Numbered from the stretch's first letter, positions 7,552 to 16,652 are shown. The stretch is DNA of 64,000 bases from Nitrospirota bacterium (GCA_021825295.1 JAKAHV010000001.1:62001-126000), one strand, 5' to 3'. Program-made: numbers and translations. The notes: generated from the sequence alone by a model not told the origin.

Positions 7552-9589
7552 ATCTCAGGACTCCGGTTGTATAGATTTTCACTGGCTGCGATATCTCGGC
7601 ATTTGAAAGAACGGCAATAGAGGGGATGAATTTTTCGATCATGCGCCTCAAAAACCTCCTGGCCTGCGTGGAGCAGAGGATTACCGGCTGTGCGCTGCGG
7701 AACTTGTTCTCCTTTATCGCGGACTCTATGGCCCTTATGAGGCGGTTCACGAGGTCCGGGGTCACGATGCCTCCCGCCTCCACCGACTGCGCGATGGCCT
7801 TCTCGAACCTGGGGTCCAGGGCCATGACCTTTATGTCGCCGGCCTCCGACATGTACTGCCTGCTTATGAACCTGGAGAGAGCCTGTCTTACGTACTCCGT
7901 GAGCAGCTCCGTGTCCTTGGTCGTGGGCGCGTAGTCGAGCAGCGTCTCCACTATGGAGAGCAGGTCGTTTATCGGGACCCTTTCCTTCAGCAGGCCCTGG
8001 AGCACCCGCTGCACGCCGCCAAGCGACATGTGCGCGGGGATGAGCTCGTCCACGATCTTGGGGTTGTTTTTGGTGAGGTTGTTCAGCAGCCCCTGCACCT
8101 CGGTCCTTGTCAGCAGCTCCCAGGCATGCGCCTTAACAAGCTCCGTAAGGTGGGTCGCTATGACGGTTGCCGGGTCCACGACCGTATAGCCGTTTGCCCG
8201 CGCCTTTTCCCTGTCGTCCTCCTTTATCCAGAGGGCCGGAAGCCCGAAGGCGGGCTCCCTCGCCGGGATGCCGTCGATCTTCCTGGCCTCGGCGGAGGTC
8301 ACGGCCAGGTAATGGCCGGTCATGATCTCGCCCTTGCCGACTTCCACTGCCCTTATGAGGAAGCTGTATTCATTCGGCCTGAGCTGAAGGTTGTCCTTTA
8401 TATGGATGGAGGGGACTATGAAGCCAAGGTCCTGGGCAAGCTGCCTCCTGAGCGCCTTTATCTTGCCCAGCAGCTCCGCTCCTTCCGTCTCCACAAGCGG
8501 GATGAGGCCGTAGCCGATCTCGAAGGTGAGGGGCTCTATCTCCAGGAACTTCTCGAGGGGGTTTTCCTCTTTCTGCGCCTTCGCCTTATCCGGTTTTTCC
8601 GCTTCCTCCGCCACGGGGATGTTTTTGTTTATGGCGTAGGCAAGCGCGCCGGCGGATGCAGACAGCAGGAAGAAAGGCACATGGGGCAGGCCTGGCACGA
8701 GGCCCAGCGCCACCATTATGCCGGACGCGCTGCCCAGCGCCTTTGGGTTCAGCACAAGCTGGTCCGTGATTTCCTTTGAAAGGTCGCGCTCCTGGCCCGC
8801 GCGCGTCACCACTATGCCGGCGGCGGTCGAGACAAGCAGCGCCGGTATCTGCGAGACGAGCCCGTCGCCTATGGTGAGGATCGTATAGGTCTTGGCGGCC
8901 TCGGCTATGGGCATGCCCTTCTGTATTATGCCTATGGCGAGCCCGCCTATGATGTTTATGGCGGTGATGATGAGGGCCGCTATGGCGTCGCCGCGCACGA
9001 ACTTGCTGGAGCCGTCCATCGCGCCGTAGAAATCGGCCTCCCTGGAGATAAGCTGACGCCTCCTCCTGGCCTCGTTTTCGTCTATGAGGCCCGCGTTCAG
9101 GTCCGCGTCGATGGCCATCTGCTTGCCCGGCATGGCGTCCAGGGTAAACCTGGCGGCCACCTCCGCCACCCTGCCCGAGCCCTTGGTTATGACCACGAAG
9201 TTGATGATTATCAGGATGAGAAACACTATGAACCCAACGGCGCTGTTTCCGCCTACTATGAACTGGCCGAAGGATTTTATGACCCTGCCCGCGGCGTCCG
9301 TGCCCTCGCTCCCCCGAAGGAGGATGAGCCTCGTCGAGGCGACGTTCAGGGAGAGCCTGAAGAGCGTGCTCAGCAGAAGGACGGGGGGGAAGACTGAGAA
9401 ATCCAGGGGCTTCTTGATGTATATCGCCGTCACCAGGATGATTATGGACAGCGATATGGAAAGCGACAGCAGCAAATCCAGCATGAACGGCGGCACCGGA
9501 AGCATCATTACGCCCACTATGCCAAGCACGAACACCGCCACCAGCAGGTCCGTCCTCTTCTGTATGAAAGAGATGACCTTCATTTCCAT
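7541..9589 (-). CDS. flhA: Flagellar export gate protein FlhA
   Basis: 682 residues, the usual length. FlhA forms the nonameric ring of the flagellar type III export gate and passes substrates with the proton motive force. About eight membrane helices fill residues 15-310. The FHIPEP signature is seen as RFTLDAMPGKQMAIDADLNAG; the charged loop after it (ENEARRRRQL) matches the family. The cytoplasmic domain runs from about 330 to the end. The start at 9589 has AAGGGGA seven bases upstream and overlaps the flhB stop. Confidence 0.98.
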   Translation of the reverse strand: MEMKVISFIQKRTDLLVAVFVLGIVGVMMLPVPPFMLDLLLSLSISLSIIILVTAIYIKKPLDFSVFPPVLLLSTLFRLSLNVASTRLILLRGSEGTDAAGRVIKSFGQFIVGGNSAVGFIVFLILIIINFVVITKGSGRVAEVAARFTLDAMPGKQMAIDADLNAGLIDENEARRRRQLISREADFYGAMDGSSKFVRGDAIAALIITAINIIGGLAIGIIQKGMPIAEAAKTYTILTIGDGLVSQIPALLVSTAAGIVVTRAGQERDLSKEITDQLVLNPKALGSASGIMVALGLVPGLPHVPFFLLSASAGALAYAINKNIPVAEEAEKPDKAKAQKEENPLEKFLEIEPLTFEIGYGLIPLVETEGAELLGKIKALRRQLAQDLGFIVPSIHIKDNLQLRPNEYSFLIRAVEVGKGEIMTGHYLAVTSAEARKIDGIPAREPAFGLPALWIKEDDREKARANGYTVVDPATVIATHLTELVKAHAWELLTRTEVQGLLNNLTKNNPKIVDELIPAHMSLGGVQRVLQGLLKERVPINDLLSIVETLLDYAPTTKDTELLTEYVRQALSRFISRQYMSEAGDIKVMALDPRFEKAIAQSVEAGGIVTPDLVNRLIRAIESAIKENKFRSAQPVILCSTQARRFLRRMIEKFIPSIAVLSNAEISQPVKIYTTGVLRYED

Positions 9590-10623
9590 GCCGCCGTCCC
9601 CTTAAGTTTGAACACATAGGCGATTATCTTCGCGACGGCCCTGTAAAGCTCCTCCGGCACCATGGAGCCCAGTTCCAGCTTGAAAAGCGCCCTTGCGACC
9701 GGTTTGTCCTCCACTATGGGCACGCCGTGCAGCGACGCCACTTCCTTTATCTTTTCCGCGATTGCGCCCGCGCCCTTCGCGACGATCTTCGGGGCCGGGG
9801 TCTTCTCCCTGTTGTACAAAAGGGCGACCGCCAGGTGAGTGGGGTTGGTTATGACGACAGTGGCCTTCGGGACCTCCTGCATCATCCTCTTTCTCGCCGC
9901 CTCCCTCTGCAGGCTCTTGATCCTGGACTTTACGACCGGGTCTCCCTCGGACTCCTTGTATTCCTGCTTCAACTCCTCCTTGGTCATCATGAGTGACTGC
10001 TCAAGCCTCCACCTCTCCACCAGATAATCGGCCACCGCCGCCACAAAGAAGACCGCGAACGCCTCCAGCACCGCCCTGGAGACGAAGGAATATCCTGTCT
10101 TCTGAAGCTCCGGGATTCCGAGGGCGGGGGTCAGCGGCAGGCTTTTCAGGGCCCTTTTTATGACGATGTAGAAAATCACGCCGCCCGCCGCGAATTTAAC
10201 CAGGCTCTTCAGCAGCTCGGCCAGCCCGTTTTTCGAAAATATCCGCGAGAGCCCTTCGACCGGGCTCAACTTTTCCATCTGCACGCCAAGCGGCTTGAAC
10301 ACCACCCCTCCCTGGGCGAATCCGGCCCCGAGGGCCAGCGCGAAGGAAAGCGCCAGAAACGGCATGATGATGGAGAACATCCCCAGGACCGCGGCCTTTG
10401 CGGCCGCCACCGGCTCCATGCCGTATCTGCAGGAAAGCAGGTTGCCCGTCACGTCTTTCAGCCTGCCGATCACAGAGGGGCCCTCGAAATAGAATATGAG
10501 GATGACGCCCGCCATCCCCGCCAGGGACGTGATCTCGCGGCCCCTTGCGACCTGGCCCTGTTCCCTGGCTTTCTGCCGTTTTCTTGGCGTTGCCCGTTCA
10601 GTTCTCTCTCCCGCTTCCGCCAT
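9580..10623 (-). CDS. flhB: Flagellar export switch protein FlhB
   Basis: 347 residues. FlhB has an N-terminal region with four membrane helices and a cytoplasmic domain that cleaves itself to switch export from hook to filament subunits. The self-cleavage motif N-P-T-H is at 260-263, and cleavage would fall between N260 and P261. The basic N-terminus (TERATPRKRQKAREQGQV) is typical. It interacts with FliK, which is also in this window. A GGGGG ribosome binding site precedes the ATG, which begins six bases after the end of fliR. Confidence 0.98.
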   Translation of the reverse strand: MAEAGERTERATPRKRQKAREQGQVARGREITSLAGMAGVILIFYFEGPSVIGRLKDVTGNLLSCRYGMEPVAAAKAAVLGMFSIIMPFLALSFALALGAGFAQGGVVFKPLGVQMEKLSPVEGLSRIFSKNGLAELLKSLVKFAAGGVIFYIVIKRALKSLPLTPALGIPELQKTGYSFVSRAVLEAFAVFFVAAVADYLVERWRLEQSLMMTKEELKQEYKESEGDPVVKSRIKSLQREAARKRMMQEVPKATVVITNPTHLAVALLYNREKTPAPKIVAKGAGAIAEKIKEVASLHGVPIVEDKPVARALFKLELGSMVPEELYRAVAKIIAYVFKLKGTAAWK

Positions 10624-10629
10624 GTCCCC

Positions 10630-11400
10630 CTACCCCCTCGCCGAGCCTATGACCCTGAGCATGTCGAACTTTATGGAATCGAAACTGTTCCCCATGACCC
10701 CGATGAACGCCGGAAGCCCGATAAGCAGGAGCATGAAGCCGACGAATATGTATAGCGGGTAGCCTATGAAAAAAACGTTCATCTGCGGGGCCGCCTTGTA
10801 CAAAAAACCAAGCAGCATGTTGAGCGCGAGCATCGCTATCACTATCGGAGCGGAGAGCTTCAGCGCCAGCACGAACATCCTGCCGGCCAGCGCGGTCAGC
10901 GCCGGGCTGAGCCTGGCGATATTTGCGCCCCCGGGCGGCAGCCATTCAAAGCTCTTTACAAAGACGTATATGACCGAAAGGTGGGCATTGGCCACCAGGA
11001 AGACGAGCATCGAGAATATGGTGTAGAAGGTGGTAAGCTCGGTCGACTGTCCTATCTCCGGGTTAAGGAGGGTCGCGGTGGACAGGCCCATCGAAAGGCT
11101 TATTACCTGCGCGGCCATATCGATGCCGAAGAAGACGAGCCTGCCGGCGAACCCCAGGGCCGCGCCGAAGACCACCTCCCTGAATATGACGCCCGCGATC
11201 TCGGACCTGGCGGGGATGGCGAAGTTCACCACCGGGGTAATCACGATGGCCAGGGCCACCGCAAACCCGATCCGGAACTGCCTGGGGAACACCGTGCTGG
11301 AGAAGAAAGGCAGAAAGGCCACTGCAACGCCCGTCCTCAGCAGCACCAGGAGGAACACCGGGATATAGCGCGCAAATATGTTTATGCCGGCGGTCTCCAA
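10630..11400 (-). CDS. fliR: Flagellar export gate protein FliR
   Basis: 256 residues, almost entirely membrane helices, including the conserved stretch LVVFLL-like N-terminus, ALGFAGRLVFFGIDMAAQVISLSMGLS in the middle and a C-terminal PALYIFVGFMLLLIGLP-like segment. FliR forms the core of the export channel with FliP and FliQ. The start codon is TTG at 11400, preceded by AAGGTG, five bases after the fliQ stop. No soluble domain of note. Confidence 0.95.
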   Translation of the reverse strand: METAGINIFARYIPVFLLVLLRTGVAVAFLPFFSSTVFPRQFRIGFAVALAIVITPVVNFAIPARSEIAGVIFREVVFGAALGFAGRLVFFGIDMAAQVISLSMGLSTATLLNPEIGQSTELTTFYTIFSMLVFLVANAHLSVIYVFVKSFEWLPPGGANIARLSPALTALAGRMFVLALKLSAPIVIAMLALNMLLGFLYKAAPQMNVFFIGYPLYIFVGFMLLLIGLPAFIGVMGNSFDSIKFDMLRVIGSARG

Positions 11401-11404
11401 TCCC

Positions 11405-11674
11405 TCACCTTACATACGACGGTATGTTGACTATCATGTCGTGGGCGAAGCCGACCAGGACTTTCGAAAGCCACGGCGCCAGTACGAATATGCAGACAAA
11501 GACCGCTATTATCTTGGGGACGAATGTAAGGGTGAACTCCTGTATCTGCGTCACCGTCTGGAAGAGGCCGATCAGAAGCCCGGTGACAAGGCTCACGATG
11601 AGCGCGGGGCCGGAGGCGAGCAGCACCACCCTGAAGGTCTGCGCGGCGATCTGCCTTATCATGTCCTGGTTCAA
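11405..11674 (-). CDS. fliQ: Flagellar export gate protein FliQ
   Basis: 89 residues when started at TTG 11674. This start is supported by AAGGAG six bases upstream, by a TTGA overlap with the fliP stop, and by giving the usual 89-residue length beginning M-N-Q-D-M; a longer reading upstream to 11713 is not needed. Two membrane helices are present. FliQ packs around the FliP/FliR helical core of the export gate. Confidence 0.94.
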   Translation of the reverse strand: MNQDMIRQIAAQTFRVVLLASGPALIVSLVTGLLIGLFQTVTQIQEFTLTFVPKIIAVFVCIFVLAPWLSKVLVGFAHDMIVNIPSYVR

Positions 11675-12324
11675 TGGAAGCTCCTTATTATCGAGCCCGT
11701 CACAAGGTTCCACCCGTCAACCAGCACGAACAGAAGCAGCTTGAAGGGCAGCGATATGAGCGAGGGGGGCAGCATCATCATGCCCATCGACAGCAGGATG
11801 CTGGAGACGACCATGTCTATCACCAGAAAAGGCAGATAAATGAGAAACCCTATCTCGAATGCCGTCTTCAGCTCGCTTATGACGAAGGCCGGCACTATCA
11901 CCCTCAGCGGCAGGTCCTCCGGGGTCTTCACGGCGGTGTCGGCAAGCTGCTCCTGCCGGGCTATCTTGACGAAGAGGGCCAGGTCCTCCTTCCTGGTCTG
12001 ACGGAGCATGAAGCTCTTTACCGGCGGGGCCGCCTTCTGGAGCGCCTGCTGAACATTTATCTGTTTTTCGAGGTACGGGTTCACGGCGTTGGCCGTTACC
12101 GCGTTTATGGTCGGAGACATTATGAAGAGCGTGAGAAAGATGGACAGGCCGATTATCACCGGGTTCGGCGGGATTTGCTGGCCGCCGATCGCCTGGCGCA
12201 TGAAAGACAACACTATCACGATCCTCGTAAAGGACGTGAACATTATCAGGATGGCCGGCAGTACCGAAAGGAAACTTATCAGGAAAAATACGCCGACAAG
12301 GGAATCATGCGAACCGAAGCTCAT
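11671..12324 (-). CDS. fliP: Flagellar export gate protein FliP, without an obvious signal peptide
   Basis: 217 residues from ATG 12324, which overlaps the fliO stop as ATGA. The first helix already contains the mature FliP sequence (LPAILIMFTSFTRIVIVLSF, then RQAIGGQQIPPNPVIIGLS), and the C-terminal LLPFKLLLFVLVDGW-type segment is present. FliP of enterobacteria has a cleaved signal peptide before this point; here only about 15 residues precede it. Reading further upstream adds a Pro/Gly/Arg stretch overlapping fliO that is not a signal peptide either. FliP forms the pentameric pore of the export gate. Confidence 0.94.
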   Translation of the reverse strand: MSFGSHDSLVGVFFLISFLSVLPAILIMFTSFTRIVIVLSFMRQAIGGQQIPPNPVIIGLSIFLTLFIMSPTINAVTANAVNPYLEKQINVQQALQKAAPPVKSFMLRQTRKEDLALFVKIARQEQLADTAVKTPEDLPLRVIVPAFVISELKTAFEIGFLIYLPFLVIDMVVSSILLSMGMMMLPPSLISLPFKLLLFVLVDGWNLVTGSIIRSFH

Positions 12325-12632
12325 CTGGCCAGGCCGTCCTTTCCGCCCTGGCGCGGGCCGGAGCCCTCGGGCGAGCCCGTCTCCGGAAGGCCAAGTTCGC
12401 GCCACGAGTATACCTTCATGAGCTTCAGCTCGGTCGGCGTGACGCCAAGGAGGAGTATCTCTCCGCCAAGCCTCAGAAGCGCTATGCCCTTCTTGGGTCC
12501 GAAGGACTGGTAGGCCATCATCGTGAGAAGGCCGGGCTTTCCCTGGCGCTTCCTCATGAAGGAGGCCGCCAGGTATATGAGCCCGACAACGGCCCCGAGG
12601 GCTGCAAACATCCTGAGGTAGACCTCTATCAT
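12321..12632 (-). CDS. fliO: Flagellar assembly protein FliO
   Basis: 103 residues: one membrane helix at about 8-25 (MFAALGAVVGLIYLAASFM), then a small basic cytoplasmic domain with the family pattern YQSFGPKKGIALLRLGGEILLLGVT. FliO helps the FliP pore assemble. It starts at an ATGA overlap with fliN and ends in an ATGA overlap with fliP. The Gly/Pro-rich tail is poorly conserved in this family. Confidence 0.88.
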   Translation of the reverse strand: MIEVYLRMFAALGAVVGLIYLAASFMRKRQGKPGLLTMMAYQSFGPKKGIALLRLGGEILLLGVTPTELKLMKVYSWRELGLPETGSPEGSGPRQGGKDGLAR

Positions 12633-12961
12633 TTCAGCTTCCTTATCCTCTCGGTGGGGCTTATGATGTCGGTGAGGCGAATGCCGAATTTTTCGTTTAT
12701 CACCACGACTTCGCCCCTGGCCACCAGCTTATTGTTCACTAGCACCTCCATGGGCTCGCCGGCAAGCTTCTCAAGCTCGATGACCGAGCCCTGCCCAAGC
12801 TGCAGCAGGTCGCGGATGAACATGCGCGTGCTGCCCAGCTCCACCGTCACCTCCAGCGGGATGTCAAGGAGGAAATCCATGTCCCTGCCCCCCTGCGCCT
12901 TCGCCGCCTCCTGAGGGGCGGCCTCCGCCTGCTGCACGACCTTTCCCGCTTCTTCGCTCAT
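12629..12961 (-). CDS. fliN: Flagellar motor switch protein FliN
   Basis: 110 residues. A Glu/Ala-rich leader (1-27) is followed by one SpoA (CheC-like surface presentation) domain: DIPLEVTVELG, LLQLGQGSVIELEKLAGEP, VLVNNKLVARGEVVVINEKFGIRL. FliN forms the bottom of the C ring with FliM and binds the FliH-FliI export complex. It is coupled to fliM and fliO by ATGA overlaps. Confidence 0.97.
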   Translation of the reverse strand: MSEEAGKVVQQAEAAPQEAAKAQGGRDMDFLLDIPLEVTVELGSTRMFIRDLLQLGQGSVIELEKLAGEPMEVLVNNKLVARGEVVVINEKFGIRLTDIISPTERIRKLK

Positions 12962-13953
12962 ATGTTCTCCTCTTTCGCGTCCGCCTGGACTGCCCTTGTT
13001 ATCTTGACGGCCTGGCTGCTGTTGCTCCTGCCGGGTCTGCCGTAGAATTTCCTGACGCCCTCCACCATGACCGGCAGCTCCCCGTCAACCGGTGTGCCGA
13101 TGCTGATTACGCTTCCCTTCTCGAGGCCCATGATATCGCCGAAAGTCAGCTCCGTTTTGCCCAGTTCGGCCGAGACCTCCACCATGGAATAAAGCAGTAT
13201 CTCCTTGAGTTTGGCCACCCACCGCTGGTCTGCCTCGAACTTTTCCCCCTGGATGCCGGAGTGGAGCTTTTCCTTCAGGGGCTCCACCATGGAGTACGGG
13301 AAGCAGAAAAATAGCTTGCCGGTAAAGTTCTCCACCTCCACGTGGATTTCGACCTTGATGACAATCTCGATGGGGGGCACAATGGTGACGAACTGGGGGT
13401 TCATCTCCGACCAGACGTACTCCGGGGCCACCGGGATTATGACGTTCCAGGCGGAGGCAAGGTCGGCAAGCACCAGGTTGGTGATCTTCTTTATGACCAT
13501 GTTCTCTATCGAGGTGAAGGACCTCCCCTCGGACTTCACATAGGGCGTGCTCTTGCCCCCGAAGAAAAACTCCACCAGCCCGAAGACAAGCGGGGCCTCC
13601 ATCACGGCGAGGGCGTAACCCTTAAGCGGGTTCATCTTGAAGATGTTTATCGAGGAGGGGAAGGGGATGCTCTTCATGAACTCCCCGAATTTGATTATCT
13701 GCACGCTGTGCACGCTCATGTCCACAAACCGCATGATCAGGTTCGTAAGCGAATTCCTGAAGAGCCTCGAGAACCGTTCGTTGACAATATCCAGGCCCGG
13801 CATGCGGCCGCGGACGATGCGCTCCTGGCTGGTGAAGTCGTAGGGCCGGGCGCCGGGGGGCATCTGGACTTCGCCCGCCCCGGTCTCTATCTCCCCTGAA
13901 TCCACGCCCTTCAGCAGGGCATCGACTTCGTCCTGTGAGAGTATGTCGCTCAT
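12958..13953 (-). CDS. fliM: Flagellar motor switch protein FliM
   Basis: 331 residues. The N-terminal CheY-P-binding peptide is intact (LSQDEVDALLKGV). The middle CheC-like domain contains the FFFGGKS stretch, near the conserved GGXG that contacts FliG, and the C-terminal SpoA domain (about 255-315) pairs with FliN. FliM couples phospho-CheY to reversal of motor rotation. An intact CheY-binding peptide agrees with the cheY genes in this window. ATGA overlaps link it to fliL and fliN. Confidence 0.97.
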   Translation of the reverse strand: MSDILSQDEVDALLKGVDSGEIETGAGEVQMPPGARPYDFTSQERIVRGRMPGLDIVNERFSRLFRNSLTNLIMRFVDMSVHSVQIIKFGEFMKSIPFPSSINIFKMNPLKGYALAVMEAPLVFGLVEFFFGGKSTPYVKSEGRSFTSIENMVIKKITNLVLADLASAWNVIIPVAPEYVWSEMNPQFVTIVPPIEIVIKVEIHVEVENFTGKLFFCFPYSMVEPLKEKLHSGIQGEKFEADQRWVAKLKEILLYSMVEVSAELGKTELTFGDIMGLEKGSVISIGTPVDGELPVMVEGVRKFYGRPGRSNSSQAVKITRAVQADAKEENI

Positions 13954-14462
13954 TGCATTATGAATTCCGTGAAGTATACGTTTTTGACCACGGGTTTCCC
14001 GGCCACCTGGTTGACCCTGAGGACCAGATCGTCCTTGAGCTGCATCTTGCCCTCGGCCGTCGACAGGTCGTCGACGGATTTGCTGCTTATGAGGGTTATG
14101 ACAGCGTCCCTGATCTGGGCCTTGAGTCCATCGATCAGCGGAGCGTCGGCCTGGTCTTCAACCTCAAGCTGCATCGTGAGTTTAAGGAACCTGCCCGGAT
14201 CGGAGAGATTGAGGATGAAAGGCTCCATGGGCACAAGGACGCTTTTTTCCGCGGGGCGGTCATGTTTCGCATTGCCACGGGAGCCTTTGGCCAGAAACTT
14301 TTGGTAGGCAAAAAAGCCGCCGCCGGCCAGGACCACGACCGCACGCGCTATTACACCCAGCTTGACGAGCATCTTTTTCTTGCCGGGCTTGGTTTGGGCC
14401 CCGCTATCCTGCTCTTCCCCGGCCTCTTCCCGCGGCTTTTCTTCCGGCATCTTTTTTGACAT
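13950..14462 (-). CDS. fliL: Flagellar basal-body-associated protein FliL
   Basis: 170 residues: a charged cytoplasmic N-terminus (1-30), one membrane helix (about 33-52) and a periplasmic FliL domain (VPMEPFILNLSDPGRFLKLTMQLEVED and the ending FTEFIMQ). FliL sits around the stator units and supports torque under load. The ATG at 14462 directly abuts GGAGG; the ATG at 14450 would be 12 bases from it, so the exact start is uncertain. First gene of the fliL-cheA flagellar run, with a sigma-54-type promoter 46-61 bases upstream. Confidence 0.92.
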   Translation of the reverse strand: MSKKMPEEKPREEAGEEQDSGAQTKPGKKKMLVKLGVIARAVVVLAGGGFFAYQKFLAKGSRGNAKHDRPAEKSVLVPMEPFILNLSDPGRFLKLTMQLEVEDQADAPLIDGLKAQIRDAVITLISSKSVDDLSTAEGKMQLKDDLVLRVNQVAGKPVVKNVYFTEFIMQ

Positions 14463-14507
14463 CCTCCAGTCTTTTATTTCTTTCCGCCGTGTTACAGGCC
14501 ATATTGA

Positions 14508-14523
14508 AACAAATACCGTGCCA
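14508..14523 (-). promoter_or_regulatory. Sigma-54-type promoter of the fliL operon
   Basis: The minus strand reads TGGCACG-GTAT-TTGTT, matching the -24/-12 consensus TGGCACG-N4-TTGCW with an exact N4 spacer; only the usual C at -12 differs. Transcription would begin near 14497, leaving a leader of about 35 bases before fliL. The same kind of element is found in front of flgB, fliK and the TPR operon. Confidence 0.75.
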
Positions 14524-14710
14524 GAAAATAACGTCTTGTTTTTTAAGAATTTTTTAAAATAGACGCATCGGCCGCCGGGTTTTTTGTCAAAAAAATGACT
14601 GGGACTCTGTCTGTCCCTGCTGCCACAGGAAATTCAGGAGATAGGTGCGGATGCGCATGAAAATTTACGACACAGTAAGACTAAAAGGCTGCTGAAAAAG
14701 CCCTTAAATT

Positions 14711-14926
14711 CGTCATTCCCCGGCTTGACCGGGGAATCCACGTTGAAATGAACCACCCTGCAGCAAGCTGCAGGGTATCTAAATCATCCCCTCCCTTGAG
14801 GGGAGGGGCACCCTCTCCCAACCTCCCCCCTCAAGGGGGAGGAGTTAGCGGAAACCCTGTAGCAAACTACAGGGAATTGCAAGTTTAAGTCTTTGAAAAA
14901 ATTGGATTCACGCCGCGGGAATGACG
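14711..14926. repeat. Nested palindromic repeat with inverted ends (MITE-like), 216 bases
   Basis: The ends are inverted copies: CGTCATTCCC at 14711-14720 and its reverse complement at 14917-14926, each next to a GGAATCCA- or GGATTCA-type motif. Inside are at least five perfect or near-perfect hairpins: ATTCCCCGG/CCGGGGAAT (14715-14737), CCCTGCAG/CTGCAGGG (14756-14775), a CCCCTCC/GGAGGGG hairpin (14788-14808), CCTCCCCC/GGGGGAGG (14822-14842) and CCCTGTAG/CTACAGGG (14855-14874). The interval 14524-15022 has no gene. GTCATTCCC...GGGAATCCA elements are a known class of dispersed bacterial palindromes. Confidence 0.7.
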
Positions 14927-15022
14927 GACAAAAGGCCCGAAAATAGTTTTTTGAAAAGGAGGGGAATTGGGGCTTCAGGGGCCCCGCTTCGCCGCATCAT
15001 CGGAAGATGCGGCCGGTATACC

Positions 15023-16432
15023 TTACTCTTGTCCTATCACGTGCAGCTTCATCAGGCGGGTCGTGCCCTGCTTGTTTGGGATGCCCGCGGTGATGACGAT
15101 TATATCGCCGTTTCTGGCCAGTCTTTCCTCGAGCAGCGCCTTTTCCACCTCCCGGAACTGCGCGTCCATGCTCGCCAGTCTTTTTATCCTGCGCGCGACG
15201 ACCCCCCAGTACATGGACATGCGCCGCAGGGTGATCTCCGAGGGGCTGAAGGCGATTATCTCCACTTCCGGGCGGAGCATGGAGATCAGCCGCGCGGTGG
15301 AGCCGGACTGGGTGAAGGCTATGATGTATTTGGCCTTCACGCCCTGCGCGGCGTCCGTGGCGGCCCGCGCAACCGCCTCTGAAAAGGTCCCCTTCTGCCG
15401 GTAGCGGCTCATGATCGGCAGCGACAGTTCGGTCTCCTCGATGATCCTGCCCATCATGTCCACGGCCTCCAGCGGATACTTCCCGACCGATGTCTCCTGG
15501 GAGAGCATCACGGCGTCCGCCCCGTCCAGTATGGCATTGGAGACGTCGGTGGTCTCGGCCCTCGTCGGGCGCGGACGCTCTGTCATTGATTCGAGCATCT
15601 CCGTGGCTATTATCACGAACTTTCCGGCCCTGTTGGCCTTTTCTATAAGGGATTTCTGGGCGATGGGCACATTTTCCGGCGGTATCTCCACGCCGAGGTC
15701 CCCCCTGGCCACCATGATGCCTTCCACCAGGGGCAATATTTCATCGAGGTTCCTGATGCCCTGCGGGGTCTCTATCTTGGCGATGACCGGCAGCCCCTCG
15801 GCGTCTTCCTTCCTGAGGAAATCGCGGAGCGCGAGCACATCGTTTTTGGTGCGCACGAAGGAGAGGGCAACGTAATCCACCCCGAGTTTCAGGCAAAGAC
15901 GGAGGTCCGCCTCGTCTTTTTTTGTGAAGGAGGTGTCGAGCGGCTTCAGCCCCGGCAGGTTGGCGCCCTTTTTCTCCTTGAGCACGCCGCCGGTCTTCAC
16001 GACCGCCCTCAGATAGTCCCTGCCCTTCTCCGATATCTGCAATTCAATCAGGCCGTCGCTGAGCAGTATGCGCTGGCCCTCCTCCGAGGCGTCTATGAGG
16101 TGCGGGTATCCTATGAAGATGGTGTTCCCATCGCCGGGCCCCCCGCCCCGCCTTACAGTCACCGTCTGGCCCTTCTGCAGCTCGACCTGGCCGCCCTTCA
16201 GGGCGCCCACGCGAATCTTGATGCCCTGCAGGTCCCCCATGATGGCGACCGTTTTTTTCAGCCTGGCGGCCTCTTCGCGTATCGTCTTTACCGCCGCCTC
16301 ATGGAAGGCATGGGTGCCGTGCGAGAAGTTCAGGCGCGCCACGTTCATTCCGCTCGCCATAAGGCCGCCGATCATCTCACTGCCCGTGGACACGGGGCCG
16401 ATGGTGCAGATTATCTTCGCCTTTCTCAGCAT
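15023..16432 (-). CDS. pyk: Pyruvate kinase
   Basis: 469 residues from ATG 16432 (GAAGGG ribosome binding site upstream), the standard length; longer readings upstream add unrelated sequence. Pyruvate kinase makes pyruvate and ATP from phosphoenolpyruvate in the cytosol. Motifs: KIICTIGPVS, NFSHG, DLQGIKIRVG (usually DLQGPKIR, so the proline is an isoleucine here), FVRTKNDV, AKIETPQGIRNLDEI, the signature MVARGDLGVEIP, and ATEMLESM with PTRAETTDVSNAI. The C-terminal domain (about 345-469) is complete. It lies between the two flagellar gene runs with no obvious functional link to them. Confidence 0.97.
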   Translation of the reverse strand: MLRKAKIICTIGPVSTGSEMIGGLMASGMNVARLNFSHGTHAFHEAAVKTIREEAARLKKTVAIMGDLQGIKIRVGALKGGQVELQKGQTVTVRRGGGPGDGNTIFIGYPHLIDASEEGQRILLSDGLIELQISEKGRDYLRAVVKTGGVLKEKKGANLPGLKPLDTSFTKKDEADLRLCLKLGVDYVALSFVRTKNDVLALRDFLRKEDAEGLPVIAKIETPQGIRNLDEILPLVEGIMVARGDLGVEIPPENVPIAQKSLIEKANRAGKFVIIATEMLESMTERPRPTRAETTDVSNAILDGADAVMLSQETSVGKYPLEAVDMMGRIIEETELSLPIMSRYRQKGTFSEAVARAATDAAQGVKAKYIIAFTQSGSTARLISMLRPEVEIIAFSPSEITLRRMSMYWGVVARRIKRLASMDAQFREVEKALLEERLARNGDIIVITAGIPNKQGTTRLMKLHVIGQE

Positions 16433-16628
16433 GGGATTTCCCTTCCGGTTTCCTAAGGACATAAACGGCAAGCGGGCTGTATCTTCAATCCGGAGACTTT
16501 CGTAAAAAGGGGCTGAAACACTTCCTGATAGTTTAGCCAAAAAAGGATTTTTAAATCAACCGGCCTTCAGGACCGCACGCGCAAAAAAAAGCCTACATTT
16601 GCTATTCCAACCTTTTAAACACAATTTA

Positions 16629-16652
16629 GGTGGCGGCGAAATCGCCGCCACC
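16629..16652 (-). terminator. Strong hairpin after the beta-propeller lipoprotein gene
   Basis: An 11-base perfect stem (GGTGGCGGCGA / TCGCCGCCACC) with a two-base gap lies 34 bases beyond the stop of the lipoprotein gene. The following bases on the minus strand are T/A-rich but lack a clean T run, so it is a probable terminator or 3' stabiliser rather than a textbook one. Confidence 0.5.
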
